A stretch of DNA of 7,828 nucleotides from an uncultured Bacilli bacterium. Lineage in GTDB: Bacteria; Bacillota_I; Bacilli_A; RF39; UBA660. Below, one piece after another: positions 1-6,637 of this stretch. The translations under genes were made by a program, and so were the position numbers. The stretch covers positions 19,660-27,487 of the forward strand of contig CAOOMX010000013.1 of the NCBI GenBank assembly GCA_948497845.1, in the 5' to 3' direction. Below the pieces are notes generated by a model, which saw only the letters and a program-made list of their open reading frames with translations, did not search any database and had not been told where the DNA came from. The number at the start of each line of letters is the position of its first letter. Position 1 is the stretch's first letter.

Positions 1-48
1 ACCAAGATTATAGTAGCAATATTCATCATTATTGTCAAACAATAGAAA

Positions 49-446
49 ATGAGATATACTAAAACAAGAGGAAAAAATGATAGCACACGACAACTTAACT
101 ATAGTGATATTGTAACGGAATTTTTAATACGTTTTTGTGGATATTCCCTAATAGGGTGCAGCACGAAAAAAGTAATTATCACCAGTCACAGCAACTGCCA
201 TAAAAATAATTTATTCATAAAGATGTTAGAAGAAGGCTATCATCTTCAAAGACTAGCCAAAATAAGCTTCATTCCCACACCCCTGAATTACAAGAATTCT
301 ATTCAAATATTCTAGGGTTTTATCAAAAATTACCTGTTTTACCGACAAGGGATCTTCACCTACCATTTAACGAAGCCCTTGAAGCCCCATATGAACACTT
401 ATACGATGTTTTACCACGAACCCCAAAAGAAAACGCAAAAATTTAA
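49..446 (+). pseudogene. Decayed plus-strand gene fragment, frameshifted, unidentified
   Basis: Two protein-like stretches sit in different frames. The first begins at ATG 49 and runs in one frame to TAG 313-315. Its coding-like part ends near the segment FIKMLEEGYHLQRLAK. The second is an open stretch at 210-446 in another frame, with no convincing start codon, and it ends YEHLYDVLPRTPKENAKI before TAA 444-446. A single-base slip in the A-run near 259-262 would join the two into one reading frame of about 130 codons. The second half is visibly richer in G+C (about 40% by hand count for 316-430) than the genes to the right, which suggests a foreign origin. I do not recognise the family; a mobile-element or plasmid gene remnant is a guess. 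ATG 49 has no clear ribosome binding site. The end overlaps the convergent gene's stop codon by two bases. Confidence 0.4.
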
Positions 447-462
447 TCTTGCGTCTTTTTTT
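425..462. terminator. Bidirectional intrinsic terminator
   Basis: The arms ACGCAA (433-438) and TTGCGT (449-454) form a 6-bp stem around a 10-nt loop. On the plus strand the stem is followed by C and seven T residues; on the minus strand by TTTCTTTT. The A-rich 425-429 can extend the stem past a small bulge. It lies between convergent reading frames, and the stem itself encodes the last codons of the minus-strand 461-aa protein. It would therefore end the ABC-F operon from the right and stop any transcription of the debris from the left. Confidence 0.75.
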
Positions 463-1828
463 CTCGTACTAAACTTTGACTTTTTTTATCTCTACTAAGT
501 TTTTCAATGAATAACTCAATATTTCTCTTCAAATGAGGAAGGGGAATTTCTCCTTTTATTTCCTTAAAATATTCCCTAACAATCTTTTTTACATCAAAGT
601 GACTCAACCAGTCTATATCAAATTGAACGTCTGTTCTTTGGTTTTTAGTAGCAAATGAATTTGCTACAGAAATTAAGTATTCTACCAAAGCTATCATAAG
701 ATCACTATCTATTTTAGCATATCTAAGTTGTTCCAACTTTTGATGTATCAACAATTGTTCTTTAGCATCAACTAAGCGATAATGTAATCCTTTACGACTT
801 ATAAAAGAAAAATCAAAAAAGCCATTATCCATTCTAAATCTATATGTTCCATTTCTTTTTTCATCATTATATTTATAAGTATGAAAAAGCATTTCACAAA
901 AATTTAGACAACCATCTTCATCTAAAGACAACTGCATTTCCATAAAAGGATTTGTTAATTTAAACTTCATACTTTCATCTGTTTGGTTGAACTCTGCTAT
1001 AACACCATTTAATTCACAAAAAACAGTACCTTCGCAAGTTCTAACATCCATATGTTTAGCGATATTTGACATATGAAAGTCATCAGAAAAAAGAGAATAA
1101 TCAAAAGAATAAGCATCTTTTTTTACATTTTCCTTTTTTAAAACAACGGAACCCGTATCATAAAAAGTAATTTCTCTTTCACAATTACGACTTTTAATAT
1201 TTTCCCACACTACAGCCTCATGCTTATTAAAATATTCATCTGGTGGTAGTTCATTTCCTACCAAATCATGATCAAAATCAAAAGAATCTACAGCGCCATC
1301 TCTTCGTAATAAAAATTGAGTATATGAAACTCCCCAAGAGATCAAGTTTTGTTCTGCCCCCTGCATTTCAGCAAATATTCTTGCAAAAGTATCTTTATAT
1401 GGACATGAATTATCTTTAGAAAAATAAGGTATTCCTAAAGAAGCAGCATTCCCCTCAATAAAAATATCCAATCCATCATATTTATAATAATATAAACGAA
1501 TCGCCGAAACTATATCTTCTAGCAAACAAAGTTGTTCGGATTTTTTCATAAAGCAAAAATCACTCAATTCAATATGAACAGATAAAAAGTTTTTATGTAG
1601 ATCACTAGGAACAAGCACAATGCCTCCGACAAAACCTTTATCTGTATGTGCAAGTAAATAACTTTGAATATTTTCATTCATTTGATATCTATCTAACCCC
1701 AATTTAACCATTTCTATCATGTGATCTGATAAATGCATATGAAGCAATCTATTTTCAAGATCAGCACTATAAGGAACAAGACCATAACAAAGATCTTTAT
1801 CACCTAAACCAATTTTTTGTAAACGCAT
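443..1828 (-). CDS. Uncharacterised 461-aa protein, possible N-terminal GNAT-like fold
   Basis: I do not recognise this protein. The start at 1828 is supported by an AGGAGGAA ribosome binding site a few bases upstream, and the stop is TAA at 445-443. There is no signal peptide or membrane segment, so it is probably cytoplasmic. Residues about 55-130 alternate strands and a helix in a way that resembles a GNAT acyltransferase core: a strand around GFVGGIVLV, a strand around SVHIELSDF, a helix about 97-115 and a strand near DIFIEGN. No clear acetyl-CoA loop of the RxxGxG/A type is visible, so this is only a fold suggestion. Residues about 220-350 look beta-rich, and the tail from about 355 is helical and charged. 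It is the third gene of the ABC-F operon, 29 nt after the 61-aa gene, and so is probably co-expressed with the ABC-F protein. A role in the same stress response is inference from position only. Confidence 0.85.
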   Translation of the reverse strand: MRLQKIGLGDKDLCYGLVPYSADLENRLLHMHLSDHMIEMVKLGLDRYQMNENIQSYLLAHTDKGFVGGIVLVPSDLHKNFLSVHIELSDFCFMKKSEQLCLLEDIVSAIRLYYYKYDGLDIFIEGNAASLGIPYFSKDNSCPYKDTFARIFAEMQGAEQNLISWGVSYTQFLLRRDGAVDSFDFDHDLVGNELPPDEYFNKHEAVVWENIKSRNCEREITFYDTGSVVLKKENVKKDAYSFDYSLFSDDFHMSNIAKHMDVRTCEGTVFCELNGVIAEFNQTDESMKFKLTNPFMEMQLSLDEDGCLNFCEMLFHTYKYNDEKRNGTYRFRMDNGFFDFSFISRKGLHYRLVDAKEQLLIHQKLEQLRYAKIDSDLMIALVEYLISVANSFATKNQRTDVQFDIDWLSHFDVKKIVREYFKEIKGEIPLPHLKRNIELFIEKLSRDKKSQSLVREKKTQD

Positions 1829-1857
1829 AATTCCTCCTATAACATTTAATTATTTTA

Positions 1858-2043
1858 CTACATTCCAGCTAAATTTACAAATACTTTAGGAATAGGATCA
1901 ATTAATTTAAAGCCATATCTTTTTTCATAATCAGATAAATACTCATTACAATTATCATCATCACATAAAGCTAAGCTAAAACAATCATTTACTCGATCCC
2001 AAGCTAGAAAAGTTGTCCAATAACGAATTTTTTTATCTTTCAT
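1858..2043 (-). CDS. Small 61-aa hypothetical protein, translationally coupled to ABC-F
   Basis: This is a short soluble protein of unknown function, with no recognisable domain. It has aromatic and acidic patches (IRYWTTFLAWDRVND, then a CDDDNCNEY segment) and no membrane segment. The start at 2043 lies 11 bases inside the end of the ABC-F gene, whose TAA is at 2035-2033. Its ribosome binding site AAGGAGGG falls within the codons for the ABC-F C-terminal KEGL, with good spacing. That arrangement supports a real gene translated by coupling with the ABC-F gene. The stop is TAG 1860-1858, and the next gene follows after 29 nt. The family is unknown, and the coding call rests on the ribosome binding site and operon position. 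Confidence 0.75.
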   Translation of the reverse strand: MKDKKIRYWTTFLAWDRVNDCFSLALCDDDNCNEYLSDYEKRYGFKLIDPIPKVFVNLAGM

Positions 2044-3529
2044 ACAAACCCTCCTTTGTTAAAACATATACTTTTGAAGCAACTTCATCAATATATTTAC
2101 GATCATGAGAGACACTTATAATTGCCCCATTATATTCTTTTAAAACTTTTCGAATAATAGGATTAGACAAAGGACTAACATTTCTAGTTGGTTCATCTAA
2201 TATTAAAACATCATATTTTTCTAAAATCAATTTTATTAAAAACAATTTTGCTTTTGTTCCATTGCTTAAATCTTTTATTTTTCCTACCATTTCATCTTTC
2301 GTAAATTTCATATTTCCTAAGTATTGCCTAGCTACTGTTATTTTATCTTGATTTTTTTCAGGAACTAAAAAATCAATAGCACTATCATTTTGCTTTAAAA
2401 CATCTTCATAAATCTGAGGCATATAACCAACATTTACATCTTTTCTATCTTTTAAAATATGATAGATTTTCTTAAGCAAAGTAGATTTACCAACACCATT
2501 TTTTCCAACAATACAAATATGTTCATTACCATATATATTTAAACGAATATTTTTTGATAAAACTCGACCTTCAATTTTTAGTTCATCCAAAAACAACTCT
2601 AAAACTTTTCTATGTTTTGGCAAAAAAACATCTTCAAAAAAGAAATGAATTCCTTCTTCAACATCGGGCATTTCCGTTAAAGAGCTATTAGCCAATCTTC
2701 TTTCTTGTGCTTTTAAAGAGTGCATTTTCTTCTTTAAGACTTTTGCACCATGAGGATTTTTTCTTGAAATAGTATTTTGCTGATAAGCCACTTTATTCAT
2801 AATTCTATTTAACTTATCTTGTTGTTTATCAAACTCTTTAGCTTCATTTCTAGCCATTTGTCGTTGTTTATCAAGGCTTCTTAAACGTTGTTCTATATAA
2901 GAATCATAATCTGTTTTCAAAAGGGTACAACGACTCTTCGTTTTCTTATTTATTTGTTCAAGATGCAAAATCATTGTAGCAGTTTTAGATAATAATACCT
3001 CATCATGAGAAACATACAAAATAGGTTTATTCGTTTTATTTATAAAATCCTCCAACCATTCTAAAGTCTCTATATCTAAGTCATTTGTAGGTTCATCTAA
3101 TAACAAAATATCACTTTCATCCAAAAGCATTTTTAACAAATTAATTTTAACTTTCTCTCCCCCTGATAGAAAACCAATTTCTTGCTCTAAAATACATTCT
3201 TGAAGATGAAAAATCTCTAAAAGATGATACAAATCACTTACTTTTTCATAATAAGAATTATCATCTATAAACAAATAATCATACACTCTAGTTAATCCAT
3301 AAGTACTATCTAAAGATTGTTCCAAATAACCGATTTTACCTACTACCTTTATAGAACCTTCCACAAGTGCATAATCACATTTACCAAGTATCGCTTTCAA
3401 AAGCGTTGACTTACCATTCCCCTCTTCTCCAATAACTGCCATTTTATCTTTATTAGACAACGAAAATGACAAATTATCTACTAAACACCTATCCCCCATT
3501 TTAATTGTTAAATTTTTTATTTCTAGCAT
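2033..3529 (-). CDS. ABC-F ATPase, antibiotic-resistance (ribosome protection) type
   Basis: This is a soluble protein with two ABC domains and no membrane segments, the layout of ABC-F translation factors that bind the ribosomal E site. In the resistance subgroup the inter-domain linker dislodges drugs from the peptidyl transferase centre or exit tunnel. NBD1: Walker A GEEGNGKST at about 34-42, Q-loop Q71, signature LSGGE at 121-125, Walker B LLLDEPTNDLD at 142-152 with catalytic E146, H175. A charged helical linker covers about 205-290. NBD2: Walker A GKNGVGKST at about 342-350, signature LSNGT at 421-425, Walker B LILDEPTRN at 442-450 with E446, H475. The DEPTRN motif in place of DEPTNxLD fits what I recall of Vga/Lsa/Msr-like proteins. 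The 498-aa length also fits that group. The start at 3529 has AAAGGAGG upstream, but that site lies in a hairpin behind a leader ORF. Resistance function is inferred from the family and the attenuator; the drug class cannot be read, and I do not assign a vga, lsa or msr name. Confidence 0.93.
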   Translation of the reverse strand: MLEIKNLTIKMGDRCLVDNLSFSLSNKDKMAVIGEEGNGKSTLLKAILGKCDYALVEGSIKVVGKIGYLEQSLDSTYGLTRVYDYLFIDDNSYYEKVSDLYHLLEIFHLQECILEQEIGFLSGGEKVKINLLKMLLDESDILLLDEPTNDLDIETLEWLEDFINKTNKPILYVSHDEVLLSKTATMILHLEQINKKTKSRCTLLKTDYDSYIEQRLRSLDKQRQMARNEAKEFDKQQDKLNRIMNKVAYQQNTISRKNPHGAKVLKKKMHSLKAQERRLANSSLTEMPDVEEGIHFFFEDVFLPKHRKVLELFLDELKIEGRVLSKNIRLNIYGNEHICIVGKNGVGKSTLLKKIYHILKDRKDVNVGYMPQIYEDVLKQNDSAIDFLVPEKNQDKITVARQYLGNMKFTKDEMVGKIKDLSNGTKAKLFLIKLILEKYDVLILDEPTRNVSPLSNPIIRKVLKEYNGAIISVSHDRKYIDEVASKVYVLTKEGLYER

Positions 3530-3570
3530 ATTATGCCTCCTTTAAACTGGCATAATTAAAAGTTTACGCC
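3530..3570 (-). promoter_or_regulatory. Translational attenuator hairpins sequestering the ABC-F SD
   Basis: Read on the minus strand, ATTATGCC (3556-3549) pairs perfectly with GGCATAAT (3537-3530). This 8-bp stem has an 11-nt loop. The ABC-F SD, GGAGG (3540-3536), is split between loop and stem, and the ATG follows the stem directly. A competing pairing is available: GGCGTAA (3570-3564) with TTATGCC (3555-3549), 7 bp with one G-U pair, which would free the SD. The upstream segment TAAAC (3566-3562) can in turn pair with GTTTA (3591-3587) inside the leader ORF. This chain of exclusive pairings is the logic of ermC-type attenuators: a ribosome stalled on the leader shifts the fold and opens the SD. 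The pairings are seen; the drug response is inferred. Confidence 0.7.
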
Positions 3571-3574
3571 TAAC

Positions 3575-3595
3575 TTATTTAACCATTAAACGCAT
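3575..3595 (-). CDS. Leader peptide MRLMVK upstream of ABC-F
   Basis: A six-codon reading frame (ATG CGT TTA ATG GTT AAA, then TAA) begins at 3595. It has a strong ribosome binding site, GGAGG at 3607-3603, spaced 7 nt from the ATG. It is in the right place to be a regulatory leader: after the promoter at 3637-3666 and before the SD hairpin at 3556-3530. The MRL beginning recalls the Met-Arg-Leu segment in macrolide-responsive leaders such as those of ermD and msr genes. The classical Arg-X-Arg/Lys stall motif is absent, since residue 4 is Met, so the inducing drug is open. The peptide itself probably has no function beyond sensing. Confidence 0.7.
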   Translation of the reverse strand: MRLMVK

Positions 3596-3612
3596 TTTTT
3601 CACCTCCATTTT

Positions 3613-3975
3613 TTACTTTAAACTTTTCTTTATTTTATTATAATTATCAATTATTTCTGCTTTCAAGTATGTATCTATCATTGTTTTTGATTCGTAATTT
3701 ATAGAGTACAAAGTAGGAACATGATCAACAATATACTTACAAATACTCAAAATATAAACACCATTATCATATGCTTGCAATAAATCCTTAGTCAATTTAT
3801 CAAAAACTTCATCTAACAAAATTCTAAAATCTCCGACATCAAAATAATTATTTTTTTCATTCTTAATACGTAAAAACCCTTGTTCATTATACTCTAAATC
3901 AAAATTTACTGTAAACACGTCATTTTCATAGCCTTTCAAATTCTTAAAACTTTTCTTATATCCTATTATTGGCAT
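3613..3975 (-). CDS. Uncharacterised 120-aa protein
   Basis: This is a soluble small protein of unknown family, with no signal peptide, membrane segment or known catalytic motif. The N-terminal half looks beta-rich (VFTVNFDLEY, FLRIKN) and the C-terminal half helical (FDKLTKDLLQAYDNG, then IDNYNKIKKSLK). The frame is open from ATG 3987, but I choose the ATG at 3975. GGAGG (3985-3981) is 5 nt upstream of it, and the predicted transcription start near 3990 leaves no room for a ribosome binding site before 3987. The stop is TAA 3615-3613. The gene has its own promoter, and its 3' end houses the ABC-F promoter. It lies 68 nt after the cysteine-rich gene, with no obvious terminator between them, so it could belong functionally to either neighbour. 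Confidence 0.8.
   Translation of the reverse strand: MPIIGYKKSFKNLKGYENDVFTVNFDLEYNEQGFLRIKNEKNNYFDVGDFRILLDEVFDKLTKDLLQAYDNGVYILSICKYIVDHVPTLYSINYESKTMIDTYLKAEIIDNYNKIKKSLK
3637..3666 (-). promoter_or_regulatory. Promoter of the ABC-F operon
   Basis: The -35 TTGAAA (3666-3661) and a perfect -10 TATAAT (3642-3637) are separated by 18 bp, a good sigma-A promoter. It lies inside the last codons of the 124/120-aa gene. The predicted start near 3630 gives a leader RNA of about 100 nt that holds the leader ORF and the attenuator. The ABC-F operon can therefore be expressed apart from the upstream gene. Confidence 0.7.
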
Positions 3976-3996
3976 ATTTACCTCCATACTTCCTAC

Positions 3997-4024
3997 ATTT
4001 TAACATATATAATCATTAATTCAA
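3997..4024 (-). promoter_or_regulatory. Promoter of the 120-aa gene
   Basis: The -35 TTGAAT (4024-4019), a 16-bp spacer ending in TGT, and the -10 TAAAAT (4002-3997) make an extended -10 promoter. The predicted start near 3990 gives a 5' leader of about 15 nt, just enough for the GGAGG before ATG 3975. It sits in the 68-nt gap after the cysteine-rich gene. Confidence 0.55.
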
Positions 4025-4043
4025 TACAATTTTACATTACCAA

Positions 4044-4742
4044 TTAGGAATTTAATATCCATTCAATAATTAATTTTTTTATCTCATAATATTCTTGTTC
4101 TTCAAATTGCATATTTGCTATACAAAATTTTTTAGATGCAATATGCGAACAAAACATACACTCATATAAATTAAAACAATCTTGAATAAATAAAGAATTA
4201 CTTACTTTATTAGAACAAATAACATTATAACTATTACTACAATCTTTAGAATCATCCGTTCTAATACAAAAAGTACAAGATCCAGATCTTTGAGAAGCAA
4301 GCAAAAATTCGCAATTTCCACAAGAATCACAATAAATTATATTCTTTGAATTTCTACAATCAGTACTTCTATAAACATTTTCACAGCCATAAATAGTATC
4401 GCTTTTTGCTACATTAAGAGAATCATAAACTCTTTCTGTAGTAGTTAAATTAATTGTATTCCAAATATCAATTAATTCTTGCAAATTATTTATTTCCCGT
4501 TTTTGTAACATCCAGCCTTCATTTTCATCTCTTTTTTTTATATTTTCATTCGTTATAAATCTTCCGCTATTAATTGAATCCGCCCATGTTATTTCATTGG
4601 TTGTTGAATCGTTTACTTGTTTCGGCAATTTAACATCAAAAGCAAACTTTTCTAATAAAACATCTAACGAATAATTATTGTCTTTTTCAAAAACACTGTT
4701 AAATATTTTATTTACTATTTCTAAAGCACTTATTTCATTCAT
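4044..4742 (-). CDS. Cysteine-rich repeat protein, partner of HerA-like ATPase
   Basis: A 232-aa soluble protein with two parts. Residues 1-110 have no cysteine and include a predicted helical end near NNLQELIDIWNTI. Residues about 110-207 carry 13 cysteines (C120, 129, 138, 141, 144, 156, 159, 168, 176, 189, 195, 198, 207). They lie in irregular repeats of roughly 18-20 residues with S-x-N/D, CxxC and DC elements, suggesting a beta-solenoid with a cysteine ladder or several metal sites. The tail (KKFCIANMQFEEQEYYEI) resembles the KKYCIFNKQY-type ending of large cysteine-rich repeat proteins that I recall from CPR bacteria; this is memory, not a search. Translation starts at ATG 4742, overlapping the ATPase stop by 4 nt (ATGA). 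There is only a weak SD (GTGGAAAA), so it is probably coupled to the ATPase. Its function is unknown. Confidence 0.88.
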   Translation of the reverse strand: MNEISALEIVNKIFNSVFEKDNNYSLDVLLEKFAFDVKLPKQVNDSTTNEITWADSINSGRFITNENIKKRDENEGWMLQKREINNLQELIDIWNTINLTTTERVYDSLNVAKSDTIYGCENVYRSTDCRNSKNIIYCDSCGNCEFLLASQRSGSCTFCIRTDDSKDCSNSYNVICSNKVSNSLFIQDCFNLYECMFCSHIASKKFCIANMQFEEQEYYEIKKLIIEWILNS

Positions 4743-6598
4743 TTTTCCACAACCTTTCTACTTGAAGAATTAGATATTAGTATATCTTTTAGCTTTACAT
4801 CACCATTTAATTTAAAATTTGTTTTCTTATTTTCTAAATAATTCTTATCCTTTATATTAGTGCAAGAACTTTTAATATTTTTTACTCTTGGAACACTAAT
4901 ATAATCTAACGTAACTCCTTTAAATGCTGGTAATAAAACATCATCAGAACCAATTCTAGCAATACATTCTCTATTATTAAGTTCAGTTAATAATTTAATT
5001 TTTCTATCTTTAGAATCTTCTAAAGGAATACTCATATTAAAATTATCAACTAAAAGATTTGCATCTAGTTTTGATACTCTAAATATGAAGTAATTTACAA
5101 CATTTGCAAATATTGAATTTTTTAACGCATCAGATATTTGATGAAAATACTGACCAGCAAGAATTAATGATAAATTATATTTTCTAGCTTCTGACAAGTA
5201 CCGAGATAGAATTGAATTTTCAACAACAGCCACCTCATCAATAATAAAAATAATATGCTCATCGAATTCCCTTTTTTGAATAATAGTTAAAAGTTGCTGC
5301 ATTATTAATCCTGCTATTGTCTTCGTAACTTTATCACCTAGTTTAGTTCTATCTAAAGAAAACAATGTTAAGAAATTATCATGAATTGTATTCTTCAAAT
5401 TATCACTTTGTTCATCTGTATTAAATACAGGTATCATCTCCATTTCATCTATAAAACTAATAATTGGGGATATTGCTTCGCCATAAGACTTAGTCCTTAA
5501 ATCATTAAAATCTGTTAAAAAGAACTCAATAACACTAATTGGTAAATTATATTTTAATTCCTTTATTAAATCATTTCTATAGGTTAAATCTAAAATTAGT
5601 TTTTTTAAATTTCTAAAATTAAATCTTCCATCAGTTAATAATAAATATATAGAATGTCTTAAAACCCTTTCTAATTTTGAATTATATTGATCTGCAATTA
5701 AAGACTTTAATAAATCTAATAATAATTCGGTAGAAGATATAATATCATCATTACTATTAATAAATAAATCAATACTATCTAAATTATTTCTAAAATCTAT
5801 AATCCTTCCTATACCTCCGATATCATTTTCAAGTGCTGCATGAGGATCAATAACCACTACTTTATATTTTTGTTTAAGTATTTCGTTCTTATGAATATTA
5901 TTAATTAATAAACTAATAAATTTAGATTTTCCACTGCCAGATGACCCTAGAATAATCGAATGTTTATCAAAACTAAAATTATTTTGATTTAGATAAAAAT
6001 TACCTTGTAAGTATGGAAAGGCATCAATAGACAATAATGCATTATTAAAATCTGTATTTAACAAATGAAGTATTTTTTTAATTTCCAAATATTTAGGAGC
6101 ATTTTTATAAAAATATCTTTTATTACCCTCAAAGTCTACCGATAAAATATGGGTTGGAATAGCTAATATAACTCTATATTTTTTAATTATTCCTTGTTTA
6201 TCTAAATAAAGAATCGTTTTAGCTTTAATTTTATCTCCATATAATTTTAAAAAATTTATTTCTAAATATTTAAGTATTCCCTTATTTTTAATTTCGCTAT
6301 AATTAATTAAATCAAGAAGATTACTACCAATTTTAGGCAAGGAAAAGAATGTATATTTTGATTTTGGTATAACAATTTCTTTTACGGACTTTAAAATAAA
6401 AGAATTTAGGTTATTTATGGTAGCAGGTAAACTACATTTTGTTTTAACAAAATATCTTATTTTATGATTATCATTCGTAATTATTATTTTCCATTTTCTT
6501 AAAAATCCATTATAGTTGGAAATTGTTTTAATTAATGTCAACCATTCATCTTTTAAAACATATTTTTTAGTTAGATAGATTTCTGATGTTACCCCCAT
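4739..6598 (-). CDS. HerA/VirD4-like P-loop ATPase (soluble)
   Basis: A 619-aa ATPase of the FtsK/HerA/VirD4 class, enzymes that move DNA or other polymers through a hexameric ring. Residues 1-200 form an unfamiliar N-terminal domain. Walker A is GSSGSGKS at 218-225, followed by VVVIDPHAAL (247-256), the IDPHG-like strand of this class. The Walker B strand is HIIFIIDEVA (448-457) with D454 and E455. Next come LSEARKYNLSLILAGQYFHQI (in two parts, 468-477 and 478-488) and FRVSKLDA (506-513), where R507 is a candidate arginine finger. This C-terminal block matches my memory of conjugative T4SS-type and HerA-like ATPases. No membrane segment is seen, unlike true VirD4 coupling proteins. Start 6598 has GAGGTGA 7-8 nt upstream. 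The stop TGA overlaps the next ATG. There is no nuclease, Sir2 or relaxase gene beside it; its only close partner is the cysteine-rich protein. Defence, DNA processing and transfer remain possible roles. Confidence 0.9.
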   Translation of the reverse strand: MGVTSEIYLTKKYVLKDEWLTLIKTISNYNGFLRKWKIIITNDNHKIRYFVKTKCSLPATINNLNSFILKSVKEIVIPKSKYTFFSLPKIGSNLLDLINYSEIKNKGILKYLEINFLKLYGDKIKAKTILYLDKQGIIKKYRVILAIPTHILSVDFEGNKRYFYKNAPKYLEIKKILHLLNTDFNNALLSIDAFPYLQGNFYLNQNNFSFDKHSIILGSSGSGKSKFISLLINNIHKNEILKQKYKVVVIDPHAALENDIGGIGRIIDFRNNLDSIDLFINSNDDIISSTELLLDLLKSLIADQYNSKLERVLRHSIYLLLTDGRFNFRNLKKLILDLTYRNDLIKELKYNLPISVIEFFLTDFNDLRTKSYGEAISPIISFIDEMEMIPVFNTDEQSDNLKNTIHDNFLTLFSLDRTKLGDKVTKTIAGLIMQQLLTIIQKREFDEHIIFIIDEVAVVENSILSRYLSEARKYNLSLILAGQYFHQISDALKNSIFANVVNYFIFRVSKLDANLLVDNFNMSIPLEDSKDRKIKLLTELNNRECIARIGSDDVLLPAFKGVTLDYISVPRVKNIKSSCTNIKDKNYLENKKTNFKLNGDVKLKDILISNSSSRKVVEK

Positions 6599-6617
6599 AA
6601 ACCGTCACCTCAAAAAA

Positions 6618-6630
6618 AGTTTAACAAACT
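6618..6630 (-). other. Small hairpin with U-tract in the ATPase gene leader
   Basis: AGTTT-GTT-AAACT is a perfect 5-bp inverted repeat with a 3-nt loop. On the minus strand it is followed at once by seven T residues and then the GAGGTGA ribosome binding site of the ATPase gene. It is terminator-like but weak. It could be a second terminator after the AraC gene or a brake on ATPase expression. Confidence 0.4.
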
Positions 6631-6637
6631 CATCAAA

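Noticed and set aside
49..315. Intact 88-codon plus-strand gene starting at ATG 49
   Set aside because: There is no ribosome binding site, the last third is unlike protein, and the coding-like signal switches to another frame that continues to 446. A frameshifted remnant fits better.
3542..3553. Tiny ORF MPV between the leader peptide and ABC-F
   Set aside because: There is no SD before it, its ATG lies within the anti-SD strand of the hairpin, and a three-codon frame is expected by chance.
3976..3987. ATG 3987 as the start of the 120-aa gene
   Set aside because: The GGAGG that should serve as ribosome binding site lies inside the first codons, and the predicted transcription start is only about 3 nt upstream; ATG 3975 fits both.
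4739..4742. TGA read as tryptophan (Mycoplasma code)
   Set aside because: TGG is used for tryptophan, and TGA at the end of the ATPase gene forms a classical ATGA stop-start overlap with a convincing next gene.
4044..4742. Cysteine-rich protein as a transposase or simple zinc-ribbon regulator
   Set aside because: Thirteen cysteines in repeats with no DDE/RuvC or helix-turn-helix pattern do not match these families.
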